Shown: positions 1-9,811, numbered from the stretch's first letter. The stretch is 64,000 nt of DNA from G965230615 sp965230615 (GCA_965230615.1 OZ246012.1:1364001-1428000); one strand, 5' to 3'. Made by a program: numbers and translations. Notes: generated by a model from the letters alone, not told the origin.

Positions 1-251
1 GTATTGACTTCAATACAGCAAAGCTCATAGGTCACGATGGGCAACAGCTGGCTATTACGCCAACCCTGAACATCCCTGCGAATAGCCAGATTCAATTAGC
101 TGACAACAGCTTTTTTCTACACCTTAGTCAGCCACCAAAACCGCTAGATGCTGGCGAATATATTATTATTGAATTTGAAGATAGCCAGCAAATGCGCTAT
201 GCATTAACACTGGTTACACAACAAGCGATCCTGTTACCCGCCAGCCATTAG
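1..251 (+). CDS. C-terminal fragment of a PCu(A)C-like (copper chaperone family) protein
   Basis: A reading frame is open from base 3 to a TAG stop at 249-251 and gives 82 residues; the start lies outside the window. The fragment contains the pattern IPANSQIQL, then LSQPPKPLDAGEYI and EFEDSQ. This resembles the end of periplasmic PCu(A)C / DUF461 copper chaperones, where a 'proP-L--G' strand turn precedes a final beta-strand. The Met/His copper ligands of that family lie mostly upstream and cannot be checked. It ends 46 bases before psd on the same strand, so the two could be co-transcribed. The family assignment rests on a short stretch and is tentative; that it is coding is more certain. 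Confidence 0.5.
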   Translation, partial: IDFNTAKLIGHDGQQLAITPTLNIPANSQIQLADNSFFLHLSQPPKPLDAGEYIIIEFEDSQQMRYALTLVTQQAILLPASH

Positions 252-297
252 TGATGCAGACCTAGAATTACTCAAACAACTATAACCGATACTTAAA

Positions 298-1212
298 ATG
301 AATCAGGCCAATAAACCACAACCCGCACCTACACCTGCCCCGTCATCACGTATCATGGACTATATTAAATCCTGGCCATTATATCTGCTGCCCCACCACG
401 GCTTGTCGCGCTGTATTTTTTTCCTGACGCGTATAGAGTCAAGCCTAAAGAATCCTTTTGTACGTTGGTTTATTCGTACTTTTAAGGTTGATATGAGTGA
501 AGCGCTTGAACCTGATATCACGCGTTATAAAAGCTTTAATGCTTTCTTTACACGTGCCTTAAAGCCAGATGCACGCCCTATTAACGAGGCAGCCAATATT
601 CTAATCTCACCTGTCGATGGTGCGATTAGTCAAATCGGTGCTATTAGCAATGGCCGTATCATACAAGCCAAAGGCAGAGACTACTCTTTATTTGAGTTAC
701 TCGGCGGACGCCATGAGCTGAGCAACCCTTTTATGCATGGGCAATTTGCCACCTTGTATTTGTCGCCACGCGACTATCATCGCATTCATATGCCTGTCGA
801 TGGCACACTGCAACACATGATCTATGTACCTGGTCGCTTATTCAGCGTTGCCCAACATACCGCCCGTGTTATTCCTAACTTATTTGCCCGCAATGAAAGA
901 GTTATCGCTTTTTTTGAAAATGATCAAATTGGGCCTTTTGCCATGGTTTTGGTCGGCGCGATTAATGTGGCTGCGATTGAAACAGTGTGGCATGGTTTAG
1001 TTACCCCACCCCACCAACATAGAATCAGTGAATATGAATACCATAAAAACCCCACGCCTGTTTATCTAAAAAAAGGCCAGGAAATGGGCCGTTTTAATAT
1101 GGGCTCTACGGTAATACTGGTCACCAATAGCCGCATTGCTTGGGATAAAACCTGTACGGCGGCGCAAGCAATAAAACTAGGGCAACCTCTGGCGCTTATT
1201 AACGATAATTAA
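298..1212 (+). CDS. psd: Phosphatidylserine decarboxylase proenzyme
   Basis: Converts phosphatidylserine to phosphatidylethanolamine at the inner membrane, the last step of PE synthesis. The proenzyme self-cleaves at a GST motif, and the Ser becomes the pyruvoyl cofactor. Here the motif is MGST at residues 268-271, so Ser270 is the pyruvoyl precursor. The N-terminal KVDMSEALEPD block, the SPVDG aspartate motif and the LSPRDYHRIHMP histidine motif are all present as in E. coli Psd. Total length is 304 residues against about 320 in E. coli. The first 19 residues are a Pro/Ala-rich extension; Met20 (base 355) fits the family N-terminus better. Neither start has a good ribosome binding site. The family call is certain; the start is not. 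Confidence 0.97.
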   Translation: MNQANKPQPAPTPAPSSRIMDYIKSWPLYLLPHHGLSRCIFFLTRIESSLKNPFVRWFIRTFKVDMSEALEPDITRYKSFNAFFTRALKPDARPINEAANILISPVDGAISQIGAISNGRIIQAKGRDYSLFELLGGRHELSNPFMHGQFATLYLSPRDYHRIHMPVDGTLQHMIYVPGRLFSVAQHTARVIPNLFARNERVIAFFENDQIGPFAMVLVGAINVAAIETVWHGLVTPPHQHRISEYEYHKNPTPVYLKKGQEMGRFNMGSTVILVTNSRIAWDKTCTAAQAIKLGQPLALINDN

Positions 1213-1241
1213 AAAAGGCAGAATACGTTTATATTCTGCCT
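1211..1241 (-). terminator. Intrinsic terminator, 10-bp stem, between convergent psd and the CBS-GGDEF gene
   Basis: AGGCAGAATA (1216-1225) pairs perfectly with TATTCTGCCT (1232-1241) around a 6-base loop. On the minus strand the stem is followed by TTTTTT, so it terminates the leftward CBS-GGDEF gene. It lacks a T-run for the rightward psd transcript. Confidence 0.8.
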
Positions 1242-1275
1242 CTCGATCACACTGTATTTGGTATATTGTTAAGCT

Positions 1276-2289
1276 TTACTGTAACACCGTCGTTGCCGCC
1301 CCCATATCCAGGTGACAAACACAGTTACGACCATTTTCTTTGGCAAGATATAATCCCTTATCGGCTTGCAATACAATACTTTGCCAGTCCTTAGCGGCAT
1401 CACTGTGCAAGCTTGGTGAGCCGATACCCGCACTCATCGTTAGCACATTATAACTGCTCTTGACATGTGGAATGTTACGCTCTGCTAATTCTTTAACAAT
1501 ACGACTCGATAACACCTTGGCACCTTCAAGTGCCGTCTCTGGTAGCAATAGCAATAACTCTTCCCCACCATAACGAAATAGTCGATCTGCTTTGCGAATC
1601 GAACAGCGCAAGTGCTCAGTCACCAGCCGCAACGCTTCATCACCGGCTTGATGTCCATAATGGTCGTTATATAATTTAAAACAGTCCACATCAAATAAGA
1701 CAACAGAATACGGGCGCTTATAGCGTGATGCCAGGTTATGTGTGTAGGCCAAGTCCACTTCCATTGCCCGCCGATTACCAATACCCAGCAAAGCATCTTC
1801 CATAGATAACGCTTTTAATTGCTCATTAACCTGTTGCAGCTGACTGGTTTTATCACCCAGTTCTTTTTCAATCAACTCGCGTTGCTTTTCAATAACATGC
1901 TCATAAGCATGGGCTAAATCAGTATAGGATAAGATGCCGCGCAAAAAACCTTTGTCATCAACAACCGGCAGATGCCGGATATTACGCCCCTGTGTTAACA
2001 CGAGTGCATCAAACAAGGGGGTCGTGGCACTCACCGCAATCGGCGGGCCAGACATAAATGTACTCACTTTGGTATTGGCATCACTATTGTCTTCGAGCAC
2101 TTCTCCCAATAAGCGTACCAAATCCCGCTCAGTGATAATGCCGACAGGCTTATGCTCATCATCCACTACCACGATACAAGAGATTTGCGCATTTTTCATT
2201 TTATCAACCACATCTGCGAGCATATTTTCTTCTCTCACAGTGACCACTGCATGCGTCATGATTCCGCCAACAAGCACATCCTTTGCCAT
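1276..2289 (-). CDS. Tandem-CBS diguanylate cyclase (GGDEF)
   Basis: Predicted to make cyclic di-GMP from two GTP in the cytoplasm. Two CBS repeats occupy about residues 9-125; CBS pairs usually bind adenine nucleotides, so activity may follow energy state. A short coiled linker (about 135-160) leads to a GGDEF domain with an active GGEEL signature (residues 241-245). An RxxD inhibitory site, RKAD, lies five residues upstream, so feedback inhibition by product is expected. I start at the ATG at 2289 because AGAGGGG sits 6 bases upstream; an in-frame ATG at 2328 would add 13 residues but has no such site. It is separated from tsaB by about 160 bases and probably has its own promoter. Confidence 0.9.
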   Translation of the reverse strand: MAKDVLVGGIMTHAVVTVREENMLADVVDKMKNAQISCIVVVDDEHKPVGIITERDLVRLLGEVLEDNSDANTKVSTFMSGPPIAVSATTPLFDALVLTQGRNIRHLPVVDDKGFLRGILSYTDLAHAYEHVIEKQRELIEKELGDKTSQLQQVNEQLKALSMEDALLGIGNRRAMEVDLAYTHNLASRYKRPYSVVLFDVDCFKLYNDHYGHQAGDEALRLVTEHLRCSIRKADRLFRYGGEELLLLLPETALEGAKVLSSRIVKELAERNIPHVKSSYNVLTMSAGIGSPSLHSDAAKDWQSIVLQADKGLYLAKENGRNCVCHLDMGAATTVLQ

Positions 2290-2394
2290 TATTATCCCCT
2301 CTAAACTTAAGTGTTTAGGTTTATCCATTGAGAATACTGTTAGACTCTTATAACGGCCTTCCAGGCAGTTTCTTGATCAGCTGATGACAGCCAC

Positions 2395-2419
2395 GCCGGA
2401 TAGTCCGGACAGTCCGGAC
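2395..2419. repeat. Short direct repeat of AGTCCGGAC
   Basis: The 9-base unit AGTCCGGAC occurs twice in immediate succession (2402-2410, 2411-2419), after a third partial TCCGGA-like block. GTCCGGAC is itself palindromic. It lies between tsaB and the CBS-GGDEF gene, about 110 bases upstream of the latter's start. It might be an operator, but no known regulator site is recognised. Confidence 0.4.
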
Positions 2420-2451
2420 AGCATGGCGATGAATCATTGTCCTAAATAGCG

Positions 2452-3141
2452 CTAAGCTGAACGCTCAGCTTTGGATTTCGCGACTTTATCGCGCAAATAA
2501 ACCGGAATGGCCTGCTCAGCCGCTACCGCTGCACCCTGCTGGTAAAGGGCTTTTGCCAAAGGCAGCATATCTTCTGCTTGTGGCCAGACGTCGGCTTGCA
2601 AAGAGTCGATAAAACCCTCAAAGCGTGTTTGTAAAATATCTGCATAAGCCTGCCAGCCACTGCCAGCTGCCATATAAACCCCTGCGGCGGGTAACGGCAC
2701 TTGCGCAGGCGGCAATACTTGCTCAACGCTGTTGAGTACCATCAGGTCATTTTGTAAAACATATTCAGCCCAGTAGACCTCTTGCATGCGGGCATCCAGC
2801 GCAGTTAATACTCGGCTCGCCTGAAAACGCCGCTGCATTCCTTGCGCCATACAGGCTAAGGTGGAAACCGGCACTACTGGTAAATCCGAGGCTACCGCCA
2901 AGCCCTGGGTCACACTGGCAGCAACCCGTAAGCCCGTAAAGCTACCTGGGCCACGCCCAAAAGCAATCGCGTCTAGCGAGGTTAATGGCAAAGCCGCTTC
3001 CTGCAAAACGTCATTGACCATAGGCAACACTAATTGCGCCTGCTGCTGAGGCTGGTGTACATAGCGAGCAATCACCACATCGCCATTTAATAATGCCACT
3101 GAACACGCTTCGGTTGCTGTTTCTAAGGCCAGAATTTTCAT
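2452..3141 (-). CDS. tsaB: tRNA threonylcarbamoyladenosine biosynthesis protein TsaB
   Basis: TsaB is the scaffold partner of TsaD (with TsaE) in adding threonylcarbamoyl to A37 of ANN-decoding tRNAs. The ASKHA-fold start MKILALETATEACSVAL and the GRGPGSFTGLR motif (about residues 63-73) are diagnostic. The 229-residue length is normal (E. coli 231). It follows the YoaA-type helicase gene by 29 bases on the same strand, an arrangement common in gammaproteobacteria and suggesting co-transcription. No catalytic site is expected; bacterial TsaB is a pseudo-enzyme. No strong Shine-Dalgarno precedes the ATG. Confidence 0.95.
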   Translation of the reverse strand: MKILALETATEACSVALLNGDVVIARYVHQPQQQAQLVLPMVNDVLQEAALPLTSLDAIAFGRGPGSFTGLRVAASVTQGLAVASDLPVVPVSTLACMAQGMQRRFQASRVLTALDARMQEVYWAEYVLQNDLMVLNSVEQVLPPAQVPLPAAGVYMAAGSGWQAYADILQTRFEGFIDSLQADVWPQAEDMLPLAKALYQQGAAVAAEQAIPVYLRDKVAKSKAERSA

Positions 3142-3170
3142 ACGCTTGTCTTATGGTAACTCTTTGTGGT

Positions 3171-5108
3171 TTATGGTTGCTCGGTAAAAAATGCTTCGAT
3201 ATCACTGAGCTGACTGGTGACCGGCATGCTTGGCAGGCTCTGCAAAAATATTCTGCCATAGCCTTTGGTTTTTAAACGCGGATCCATAATCGCCAATACG
3301 CCTCGATCGTGAACATCTCGAATTAAGCGGCCAACACCTTGCTTTAAAGCGATAACGGCCTGTGGCACCTGATAGTCAAAAAAAGGATTACCGCCTTGTT
3401 GTTTAATGGCATTTAAGCGCGCCTGCAAAACCGGATCATTGGGCGCGGCAAATGGGAGTTTATCAATAATGACACAAGACAGTGCTTCACCTTTAATATC
3501 TACGCCTTCCCAAAAGCTACTGGTCCCCAACAAGACACCATTGCCAGAATCACGAAACTGGTCCAATAACTGACTACGGGGCGCCTCACCTTGCACAAAC
3601 AAGGGAAAGTCAACATGGTCAGCAATTTTATCCGCCACATATTGCAGGGCGCGATAGCTGGTAAAGAGCATAAAGGCCCGCCCCTGGCTTAGCTGCAACA
3701 GCGGCAAGCTAACCTCGATCAGTTTATCTAAGAAACCCGGAGACTGCGGCTCTGGCATGCTGGGCGGCAGGTATAAACGGGCATTTTTCTGATAATCAAA
3801 TGGGCTATCAAACTGTGCTGACTCACTATGGTTTGAGCCGGCTTCGGTCGCTGCCTCTGCCGAGGACACAGCATCTGCCGCAGTAATGCCCATGCGCTCA
3901 TAAAAGTGCTTAAAATTACCTGCCACCGCCAGCGTGGCTGAGGTAAACACCCAGGCTGACTGGTAGCCACGCATATATTGCTGAATCAACTCGCCAACTT
4001 CCAGTGGCGTCGCATGCAATTGAAATCCCCGTCGGGTCGCTTCAAACCAAAGAATCAATTCAGGCTCCTCGACCTGAAACAGGCTGAGTCGCAGTAATAG
4101 CGCGGTACAACGACCAGCACACTGCTCTAAGTCTTCACTGTGTTCACTGACTTCATTCAGCTGTGCCTGCAATACTTCGATATGTTGCTGTAATTGCTGT
4201 AGCGCTGCGCGAACCTCTGTCTTGGACCACTGCAGCTGCCAAATACCGCGCTGCTCTGCCGCACCTAACGCCAGGCGAAAGGCTTTGCTACTGCCTTCGA
4301 CCGCCATCGCGGCATCACGCAAATCATTAAAGTCAGGCACATCGCGCAATTGGGCTGCCACGGTATCCTGGGTCAGCTCCTGTAATTGTCGGGTACTGAC
4401 CGACTGCCCAAAAAAGCGACTGGCCGTTTCCGGCAACTGGTGTGCTTCATCCAGAATAAAGGCATTAGCACTGGGCAGGACCTCACCAAAGCCTTCTTCC
4501 TTCAACGCCATATCAGCGAAAAATAAGTGGTGATTAATCACCACAATATCTGCTTCTTGCGCCCGGCGCCGCGCTTTGACCAAAAAGCAGTTATTAAAGT
4601 CGGGGCACTCTGAGCCTAGGCAGTTATCAACCGTGGAGGTCGCTTTTGACCAAATCGGCGCGCCTTCAGGAATCTCTGCCAACTCTGCAATATCACCCTG
4701 TGATGTCTCCAGAGACCATTGCTTAATCTTATGCAGCTGCGCCTGATCCTGGCGGCTTTTCTGCTCACCCTGGGCTTGATAGAGACGGTTCAGGCATAAA
4801 TAGTTGCTGCGCCCTTTGAGTAGGGCTGCCTCAATACCCACACCTAAGCTGCGCTGCACGATAGGCAAATCCCGGTGATAGAGCTGGTCTTGCAGATGAC
4901 GTGTGCCCGTAGAAATGATTACTTTTTGACCACTTAAGAGTGTTGGCACCAAATACGCGTAGGTCTTGCCCACGCCAGTCCCTGCTTCAACCACCAGTAT
5001 CTGCTGCGCATCCAGGGCAGCCTGAATGGCATTGCTCATTAATTGCTGTGATAAACGCGGGGCAAAGCCCTTTACATGCAGGGCCAGAGGGCCGCTTTCA
5101 CCCAGCAT
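3171..5108 (-). CDS. yoaA: YoaA/DinG-family XPD-like Fe-S DNA helicase
   Basis: A 5'-3' superfamily 2 helicase of the XPD/DinG type. E. coli YoaA works with the clamp-loader chi subunit in repair of stalled forks. Walker A is AGTGVGKT (residues 42-49) and the DEAH box is at 220-223. Four cysteines (105, 163, 168, 174) are spaced for a 4Fe-4S cluster. Motif VI QGVGRLIR is near the C-terminus. The 645-residue length matches YoaA (about 636) better than DinG (about 716). An in-frame GTG at about 5171 would add 21 residues, but its AAGG is too close to the codon, so I keep the ATG at 5108. It lies between a TPR lipoprotein gene and tsaB. No LexA box was recognised. Confidence 0.9.
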   Translation of the reverse strand: MLGESGPLALHVKGFAPRLSQQLMSNAIQAALDAQQILVVEAGTGVGKTYAYLVPTLLSGQKVIISTGTRHLQDQLYHRDLPIVQRSLGVGIEAALLKGRSNYLCLNRLYQAQGEQKSRQDQAQLHKIKQWSLETSQGDIAELAEIPEGAPIWSKATSTVDNCLGSECPDFNNCFLVKARRRAQEADIVVINHHLFFADMALKEEGFGEVLPSANAFILDEAHQLPETASRFFGQSVSTRQLQELTQDTVAAQLRDVPDFNDLRDAAMAVEGSSKAFRLALGAAEQRGIWQLQWSKTEVRAALQQLQQHIEVLQAQLNEVSEHSEDLEQCAGRCTALLLRLSLFQVEEPELILWFEATRRGFQLHATPLEVGELIQQYMRGYQSAWVFTSATLAVAGNFKHFYERMGITAADAVSSAEAATEAGSNHSESAQFDSPFDYQKNARLYLPPSMPEPQSPGFLDKLIEVSLPLLQLSQGRAFMLFTSYRALQYVADKIADHVDFPLFVQGEAPRSQLLDQFRDSGNGVLLGTSSFWEGVDIKGEALSCVIIDKLPFAAPNDPVLQARLNAIKQQGGNPFFDYQVPQAVIALKQGVGRLIRDVHDRGVLAIMDPRLKTKGYGRIFLQSLPSMPVTSQLSDIEAFFTEQP

Positions 5109-5174
5109 CTCTGCGGGTGAAGGCGGGGTATCTAAATCATGGGACGTTTCTTCAAAATGGCTAATGGGGCACCC

Positions 5175-5675
5175 TTATGGGCGGAAGGAGTTTGCGGTGT
5201 ATTCAGCTTCCTGTGAGCCTATATCATCGCCTCGCAGCTTACGCGCGTGTGAAATAATCAGCCAGTTACGGTAGTTCAGCAGCGGATTATCAATGCTCAT
5301 CGCATTGGACTTGGCAGCCAGATTCTCGGCCTGGGCTGAATCGCCTTGTTGTAGCCTGACTTCCGCCAGACGGCTCCAAATCACAGCATCCTGGGACTCA
5401 ATTTGCAAAGCACGCTCTAGTTTGACCACAGCGGCGTCGAAATCACCTTGTAAACGCGCCATTTCGGCTTCTTCCCAGAGGTCTTTTACCGCAGGATTAC
5501 CGATAGCATGGCGAATTTTATTATCAGCGCCTGTGTCGAAATCATCAGTATACTCGTCTGAGTACTCATCAAGGCCGAACTCATCACTATCATCGACTTT
5601 TGGCGAGGAGCCACAAGCGGTTAATAGCATCACCAGACTTCCTATCAACAATCCCCAAACTAATTTCATATGCAT
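5175..5675 (-). CDS. TPR-type lipoprotein
   Basis: A 166-residue predicted lipoprotein. The signal is MKLVWGLLIGSLVMLLTAC, with an LTAC lipobox whose Cys would be acylated. An acidic, Asp-rich linker follows, and about residues 65-140 have the alternating small/aromatic pattern of two TPR repeats (for example EEAEMARLQGDFDAAVVKLE). Such proteins are usually outer-membrane-linked scaffolds. GGGAG lies 8 bases before the ATG, which supports this start. The gene is directly downstream of mrcB on the same strand, so a role beside the PBP1b complex is possible, but this is inference from position. Confidence 0.8.
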   Translation of the reverse strand: MHMKLVWGLLIGSLVMLLTACGSSPKVDDSDEFGLDEYSDEYTDDFDTGADNKIRHAIGNPAVKDLWEEAEMARLQGDFDAAVVKLERALQIESQDAVIWSRLAEVRLQQGDSAQAENLAAKSNAMSIDNPLLNYRNWLIISHARKLRGDDIGSQEAEYTANSFRP

Positions 5676-5774
5676 AACTTAAGCTCCCATTAAGAACTAT
5701 TAAAACCCGCGCATTTAGCGGCAGACTTACTTTGTCGATTATAACCGGATATTCTGTACTCGCAAATCAGCGGT

Positions 5775-8147
5775 TTAATTCAATAACCAATCCCATACCG
5801 ATCGGCCTTTACATGCCGCCCTTTCACTTGGCGCTGAGCCAATAATAAATGGCAATTGTACGGCATTCTCACATTTAGGCCCAGAGCGTAAGCCTGACTG
5901 CTTATCAATCCAGACATGCTCAATATTTTTCGGCATGGGTATACGTAACGGCCGACTGCGCACCGCCTTCATCAAGTCAATCCACACTGGCAATGCGCCA
6001 CTGGCGCCAGTCAGGCCCGTACTGCTGTTATCATCATTGCCAAGCCAAACAACCGCCAGATGCTGCCCGGTAAACCCGGCAAACCAGCTATCACGCAAAT
6101 CATCACTGGTACCGGTTTTACCGGCTGCCTTTAAGTGAGGCAAGGCTGTGGCCAGCTTTTTTGCCGTGCCCTGCCGAGCCACCTGCTGCAACATGCTATT
6201 GAGTAAGTACACCGAGCTGCTATCTAAGGTCTGCTGCACACTGAGCGGATAGCGCGTCAACTTAGAGCCTTCAGAGGTCAGCACATCTCGCACAGCACGC
6301 AAAGGCACACTAAAGCCATTGGCTGCTAAGGTTTGATAAAGGTGAGACACTTCCAGTGGTGTAAGCTCTAATGCGCCTAACAGCAAGGATGGATAAGCCT
6401 CAGGCCGTTGCTGTAAGCCCATTTGCTGCAAGGTATTAATCACTTTATCAACACCAACGGTCAAACCCAGCCGGGCTGTCGCAACATTATAAGAGTTGGT
6501 CAGCCCTGCATAGAAAGGAACAAAGCCATGAAACTGGCCATCATAGTTCTTGGGTTGCCAGGACTGCCCATTATCTAAGTCTACTGTGAGTGGTGAATCA
6601 TCAATCAAAGCACTGGGGTGATATAAACCCGGGTGCTCCAAGGCGGTTAAATAAACAGCTGGCTTTACTAAAGAACCAATTTGACGCCGCGCATCAAGCG
6701 CACGATTATAACCGGCGTAGCTTGCATCTCGATCACCCACCATGGCTAATACTTCACCGGTATCCACCGCTGATACCACAACAGCACCTTGTAGTTCAGC
6801 CATTTCGGCACGGCCACTACGACTGAGTTGTTGCAGTTTTTGGCTCAATGCGGTTTCAGCGGCTGCCTGTACGATAGGGTCAAAGCTGGTAAAGATACGC
6901 AAACCTTCGCTGCGTAAATCAGCATCGCGATAGTCCACCTGCAGTTGTCGTTTGATTAAACTGATATACGCCGGATAAGATGAGCCAACATAATCATTTT
7001 TAGGGCGCACATTGATCGCTTGCAAACGCGCCTGGGTTGCCTCATCTGAGTTCAATAAGCCCTGCGCCAACATAACCTCTAGCACGACATCACGGCGCTG
7101 CCGGGCACGTTCTGGGTTGCGGCGAGGGTCATAGTATGAAGGCCCTTTGACTAAACCCACGAGCAATGCAATTTGTTCTGAGTTGAGCTCGCTCAAAGGC
7201 CGATCAAAATAAAAGCGGCTGGCCAGCGCAAAACCATGGATGGCGCGCTCACCATCTTGCCCTAGATAAACTTCATTCAAATAGGCTTCAAGAATATCTT
7301 CTTTGCTATAGTGAAACTCGAGTAATAACGACATCAACGCTTCGGTAATTTTACGTCGTAGAGTGCGTCGGTTATTTAAGAAAAAATTCTTAACCAGCTG
7401 CTGCGTTAAGGTACTGCCACCCTGCACTGTTGCGCCAGCCCGAATATTCGCCAGTAAGGCCCGTAGAATGGCGGTAGGCTTAACGCCGGCGTGCACATAA
7501 AAATCGGTATCTTCTACGGCTATCAGTGTGTTAACCAGTTCGGCAGGTGCATCTTGCAAGCGAATCAAGTCGCGGTCTTCTTTGTTTGCCGGATAAATAC
7601 TGGCCATCTGCATTGGCTCTAAGCGCAGCAACTTCAACAGTCTGCCTGAATCGGTATCCAATATTTCACTAATACCATGCTGGTTGAAGGTAACATGTAA
7701 GGCACGCGGCGGCTCTTCTGCATCCCAATAGGTAAAGCCGCGAGTATCGAGCATCACCACATTGCCGACAGTTTTATAAGTACCGGGGGCATTTTGACCT
7801 TGGCGATAGTTCAGAAATTTTAACTCTTGCACTAAGTCCTGTTTATTAATATCGGCACCAGGGAATAAGGAGAGTGGCCGTGCATACACACGAGCGGGCA
7901 AGGACCAACGCTTGCCTTCAAATTTATGCCTGATATGCGTATCGAGATATGCCAGATAGATCAGCGCGGACAAGATAAGTAATGCTGTCAAACCACCTAT
8001 GATCGCCAGGCGGGACTTAATAAGCTTACTGCGTCGCTTATTTTGCTGAGATTTAGTTGATTTTTTCTTAAGCGACTTTTTCTTGGCTTTTTTAACTTTT
8101 TTCGCTTTCTTAGGCTTTTTATGCTGCTTGCTGTTATTATCAGCCAT
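5775..8147 (-). CDS. mrcB: Bifunctional penicillin-binding protein 1b
   Basis: Class A PBP that polymerises and cross-links peptidoglycan in the periplasm. The N-terminus is a very Lys-rich cytoplasmic tail (residues 1-45), followed by a membrane segment (about 47-69) and the UB2H-like domain that normally contacts LpoB (about 80-190). The GT51 glycosyltransferase has catalytic Glu212 in AVEDTDFY, GGSTLTQQLVKN and EAYLNEVYLG (287-296). The transpeptidase has SLVK (Ser492), SYN (552-554) and KTGT (677-680), so both active sites appear intact. The 790-residue length is typical (E. coli 844 in the long form). The mrcB name rather than mrcA follows from the UB2H region and the length. Confidence 0.96.
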   Translation of the reverse strand: MADNNSKQHKKPKKAKKVKKAKKKSLKKKSTKSQQNKRRSKLIKSRLAIIGGLTALLILSALIYLAYLDTHIRHKFEGKRWSLPARVYARPLSLFPGADINKQDLVQELKFLNYRQGQNAPGTYKTVGNVVMLDTRGFTYWDAEEPPRALHVTFNQHGISEILDTDSGRLLKLLRLEPMQMASIYPANKEDRDLIRLQDAPAELVNTLIAVEDTDFYVHAGVKPTAILRALLANIRAGATVQGGSTLTQQLVKNFFLNNRRTLRRKITEALMSLLLEFHYSKEDILEAYLNEVYLGQDGERAIHGFALASRFYFDRPLSELNSEQIALLVGLVKGPSYYDPRRNPERARQRRDVVLEVMLAQGLLNSDEATQARLQAINVRPKNDYVGSSYPAYISLIKRQLQVDYRDADLRSEGLRIFTSFDPIVQAAAETALSQKLQQLSRSGRAEMAELQGAVVVSAVDTGEVLAMVGDRDASYAGYNRALDARRQIGSLVKPAVYLTALEHPGLYHPSALIDDSPLTVDLDNGQSWQPKNYDGQFHGFVPFYAGLTNSYNVATARLGLTVGVDKVINTLQQMGLQQRPEAYPSLLLGALELTPLEVSHLYQTLAANGFSVPLRAVRDVLTSEGSKLTRYPLSVQQTLDSSSVYLLNSMLQQVARQGTAKKLATALPHLKAAGKTGTSDDLRDSWFAGFTGQHLAVVWLGNDDNSSTGLTGASGALPVWIDLMKAVRSRPLRIPMPKNIEHVWIDKQSGLRSGPKCENAVQLPFIIGSAPSERAACKGRSVWDWLLN

Positions 8148-8205
8148 ATCTGCCGAGCTTATGCATTATAATGAAGCTCTCTTTATACCTTATATATGAT
8201 ATTAA

Positions 8206-9474
8206 TTAAAGTCTGCGCATCAAACCATTCGCCCAGGTAAAAGCCTGAAAGTTTGCCTCAGCAATATACTTCTGAGATAAGCTCTGAAAGCGGGCATTGG
8301 TCAGCTCCATCGCTTCATAAGCCTGCACACAAGCAAGGGCTTCCCCCATCACCCCTTGGCGATACAAAATAGCGTGTTTAACTTCATCACTCAATGGCAG
8401 CTTGGCTAATAAGCTTTGTATGGACTGCTTCATCAGCACATCCAGTGCAGAAAACAAGCCAACGGTAAAAAAGCTTTCCACATTCGACAGCTTAGTCATT
8501 TTGGCTAAGACTTCACACATTTTAGCTCGCATAACCGCGACTTCTATCAAAGCGCTGGGACAATCATCCATATTGCTCAGCGCCAACATAGATATCCAGC
8601 TACGCAACTGATCTCTGCCCAATAACACCATCGCCTGCTGCAGAGACTCTACCTTGGATGCGAAACCAAAGTAAGGTGAGTTCATAAGCTTTAATAATTT
8701 ATAGCTTAACGACACATCCCGGCTCAAAATTCTTTCTACTTCTGCAACATTGTATTTCTGCTTATAGATAACCGATAACAAATTCATTATCACTAGCTTG
8801 TTACTCGATAAGCTCTTGGTGGCATAAACTTGTGGCTTACCTAATAGATTGCCCTGGCAGTAATCGAAGCCTAAATCACGGAAAAAACCATATTCCTCTC
8901 TATTTTCGACACGCAAAGCCAATAGTGATAGCTGCTTATAGCGTTTGATTTGTTTCACAAATTTAGCGATGGCAGCTTCATTGGCTTTATGTGCATCCAC
9001 TTTGACAATATCAACCAAAGATAAAATAGGTTTTAACTCCCGCCGATATTTAAAATCATTGATCGCTAGCACAAAGCCTTCGTTTTTTAAGTTTTTCAGC
9101 GTCTCAATGGCTTCTTTAGAAACATGTAAATTACTTGGAAAGTCCAAAATTACACGTTCTTTCACAATCGGTAATGTATGCGCTTTATATAAATACCACT
9201 CTGATATATTAATACCGGCATAACGCTGCCCGACTAAATTTTCAATCCCCATATTCAAGAAAGCATTCACAACAACCTGGGCCGTGGCATTATCTTCACC
9301 GATCTCCAGCAAATCATGTTGATGTGAACGAAATAGCAACTCATAACCAAAAACCCCCATTTGATTATTGTAAATTGCCTGACGCGCAACCATCACTTCT
9401 TGCACAGCCTGATCAGCTACCAGCTCTGGGCGTGTTGCAGACAACATTCTTTTGGAGGTATCAACTTGTCCCAT
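8206..9474 (-). CDS. EAL/HDOD two-domain signalling protein (YuxH type)
   Basis: A 422-residue cytoplasmic protein. An N-terminal EAL-like domain (about 25-200) begins VARQAIYNNQMGVFGYELLFR, which replaces the EAL signature with ELL and is probably inactive as a c-di-GMP phosphodiesterase. It is followed by an HDOD domain (about 210-400) with KLLKLMNSPYFGF and QAMVLLGRDQLRSW. Proteins of this type act in c-di-GMP-linked control of motility and surface behaviour; their output is usually protein-protein contact. AAAGG sits 4 bases before the ATG. It is probably monocistronic: 58 bases separate it from mrcB downstream. Confidence 0.87.
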   Translation of the reverse strand: MGQVDTSKRMLSATRPELVADQAVQEVMVARQAIYNNQMGVFGYELLFRSHQHDLLEIGEDNATAQVVVNAFLNMGIENLVGQRYAGINISEWYLYKAHTLPIVKERVILDFPSNLHVSKEAIETLKNLKNEGFVLAINDFKYRRELKPILSLVDIVKVDAHKANEAAIAKFVKQIKRYKQLSLLALRVENREEYGFFRDLGFDYCQGNLLGKPQVYATKSLSSNKLVIMNLLSVIYKQKYNVAEVERILSRDVSLSYKLLKLMNSPYFGFASKVESLQQAMVLLGRDQLRSWISMLALSNMDDCPSALIEVAVMRAKMCEVLAKMTKLSNVESFFTVGLFSALDVLMKQSIQSLLAKLPLSDEVKHAILYRQGVMGEALACVQAYEAMELTNARFQSLSQKYIAEANFQAFTWANGLMRRL

Positions 9475-9811
9475 AGAACCTTTAACCTATACATTATCGC
9501 CTTGCAGATTGTAACGGCGTTGTAACCGATAAACTTTAATCAGATAGGCCTCTCAACATTCTCAGGAATCAGTCCAAACTAGCAGCTGTCTCCATATAAT
9601 AAAGTGTAAAATATTGTTAACTGCCCTACATAAGTTAGCTGCTTATGTCAAAATGCTTTTATTTTGATACAAACCGTTTCAGATTAGTCGCAGCTGCTTT
9701 ACACTAGCGCCCCAGACAAATACGGGCTTATGCCTTAAATATCGGGAATACTGGCAACATTGGGAATATCAAATTGTCCCTTTTTAAAAAATTGTTTCAT
9801 AGAGGCAGTCA
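9475..9811. other. Divergent intergenic region, no gene seen
   Basis: This stretch separates the leftward EAL/HDOD gene from the rightward DUF2959 gene and should contain both promoters. It is AT-rich. A TTGATA-like -35 near 9664 is visible, but no convincing spaced -10 was found. No RNA fold or repeat was recognised. Confidence 0.4.

Noticed and set aside
1934..2353. 139-codon plus-strand ORF over the CBS-GGDEF gene
   Set aside because: Antisense shadow of a conserved enzyme, no ribosome binding site.
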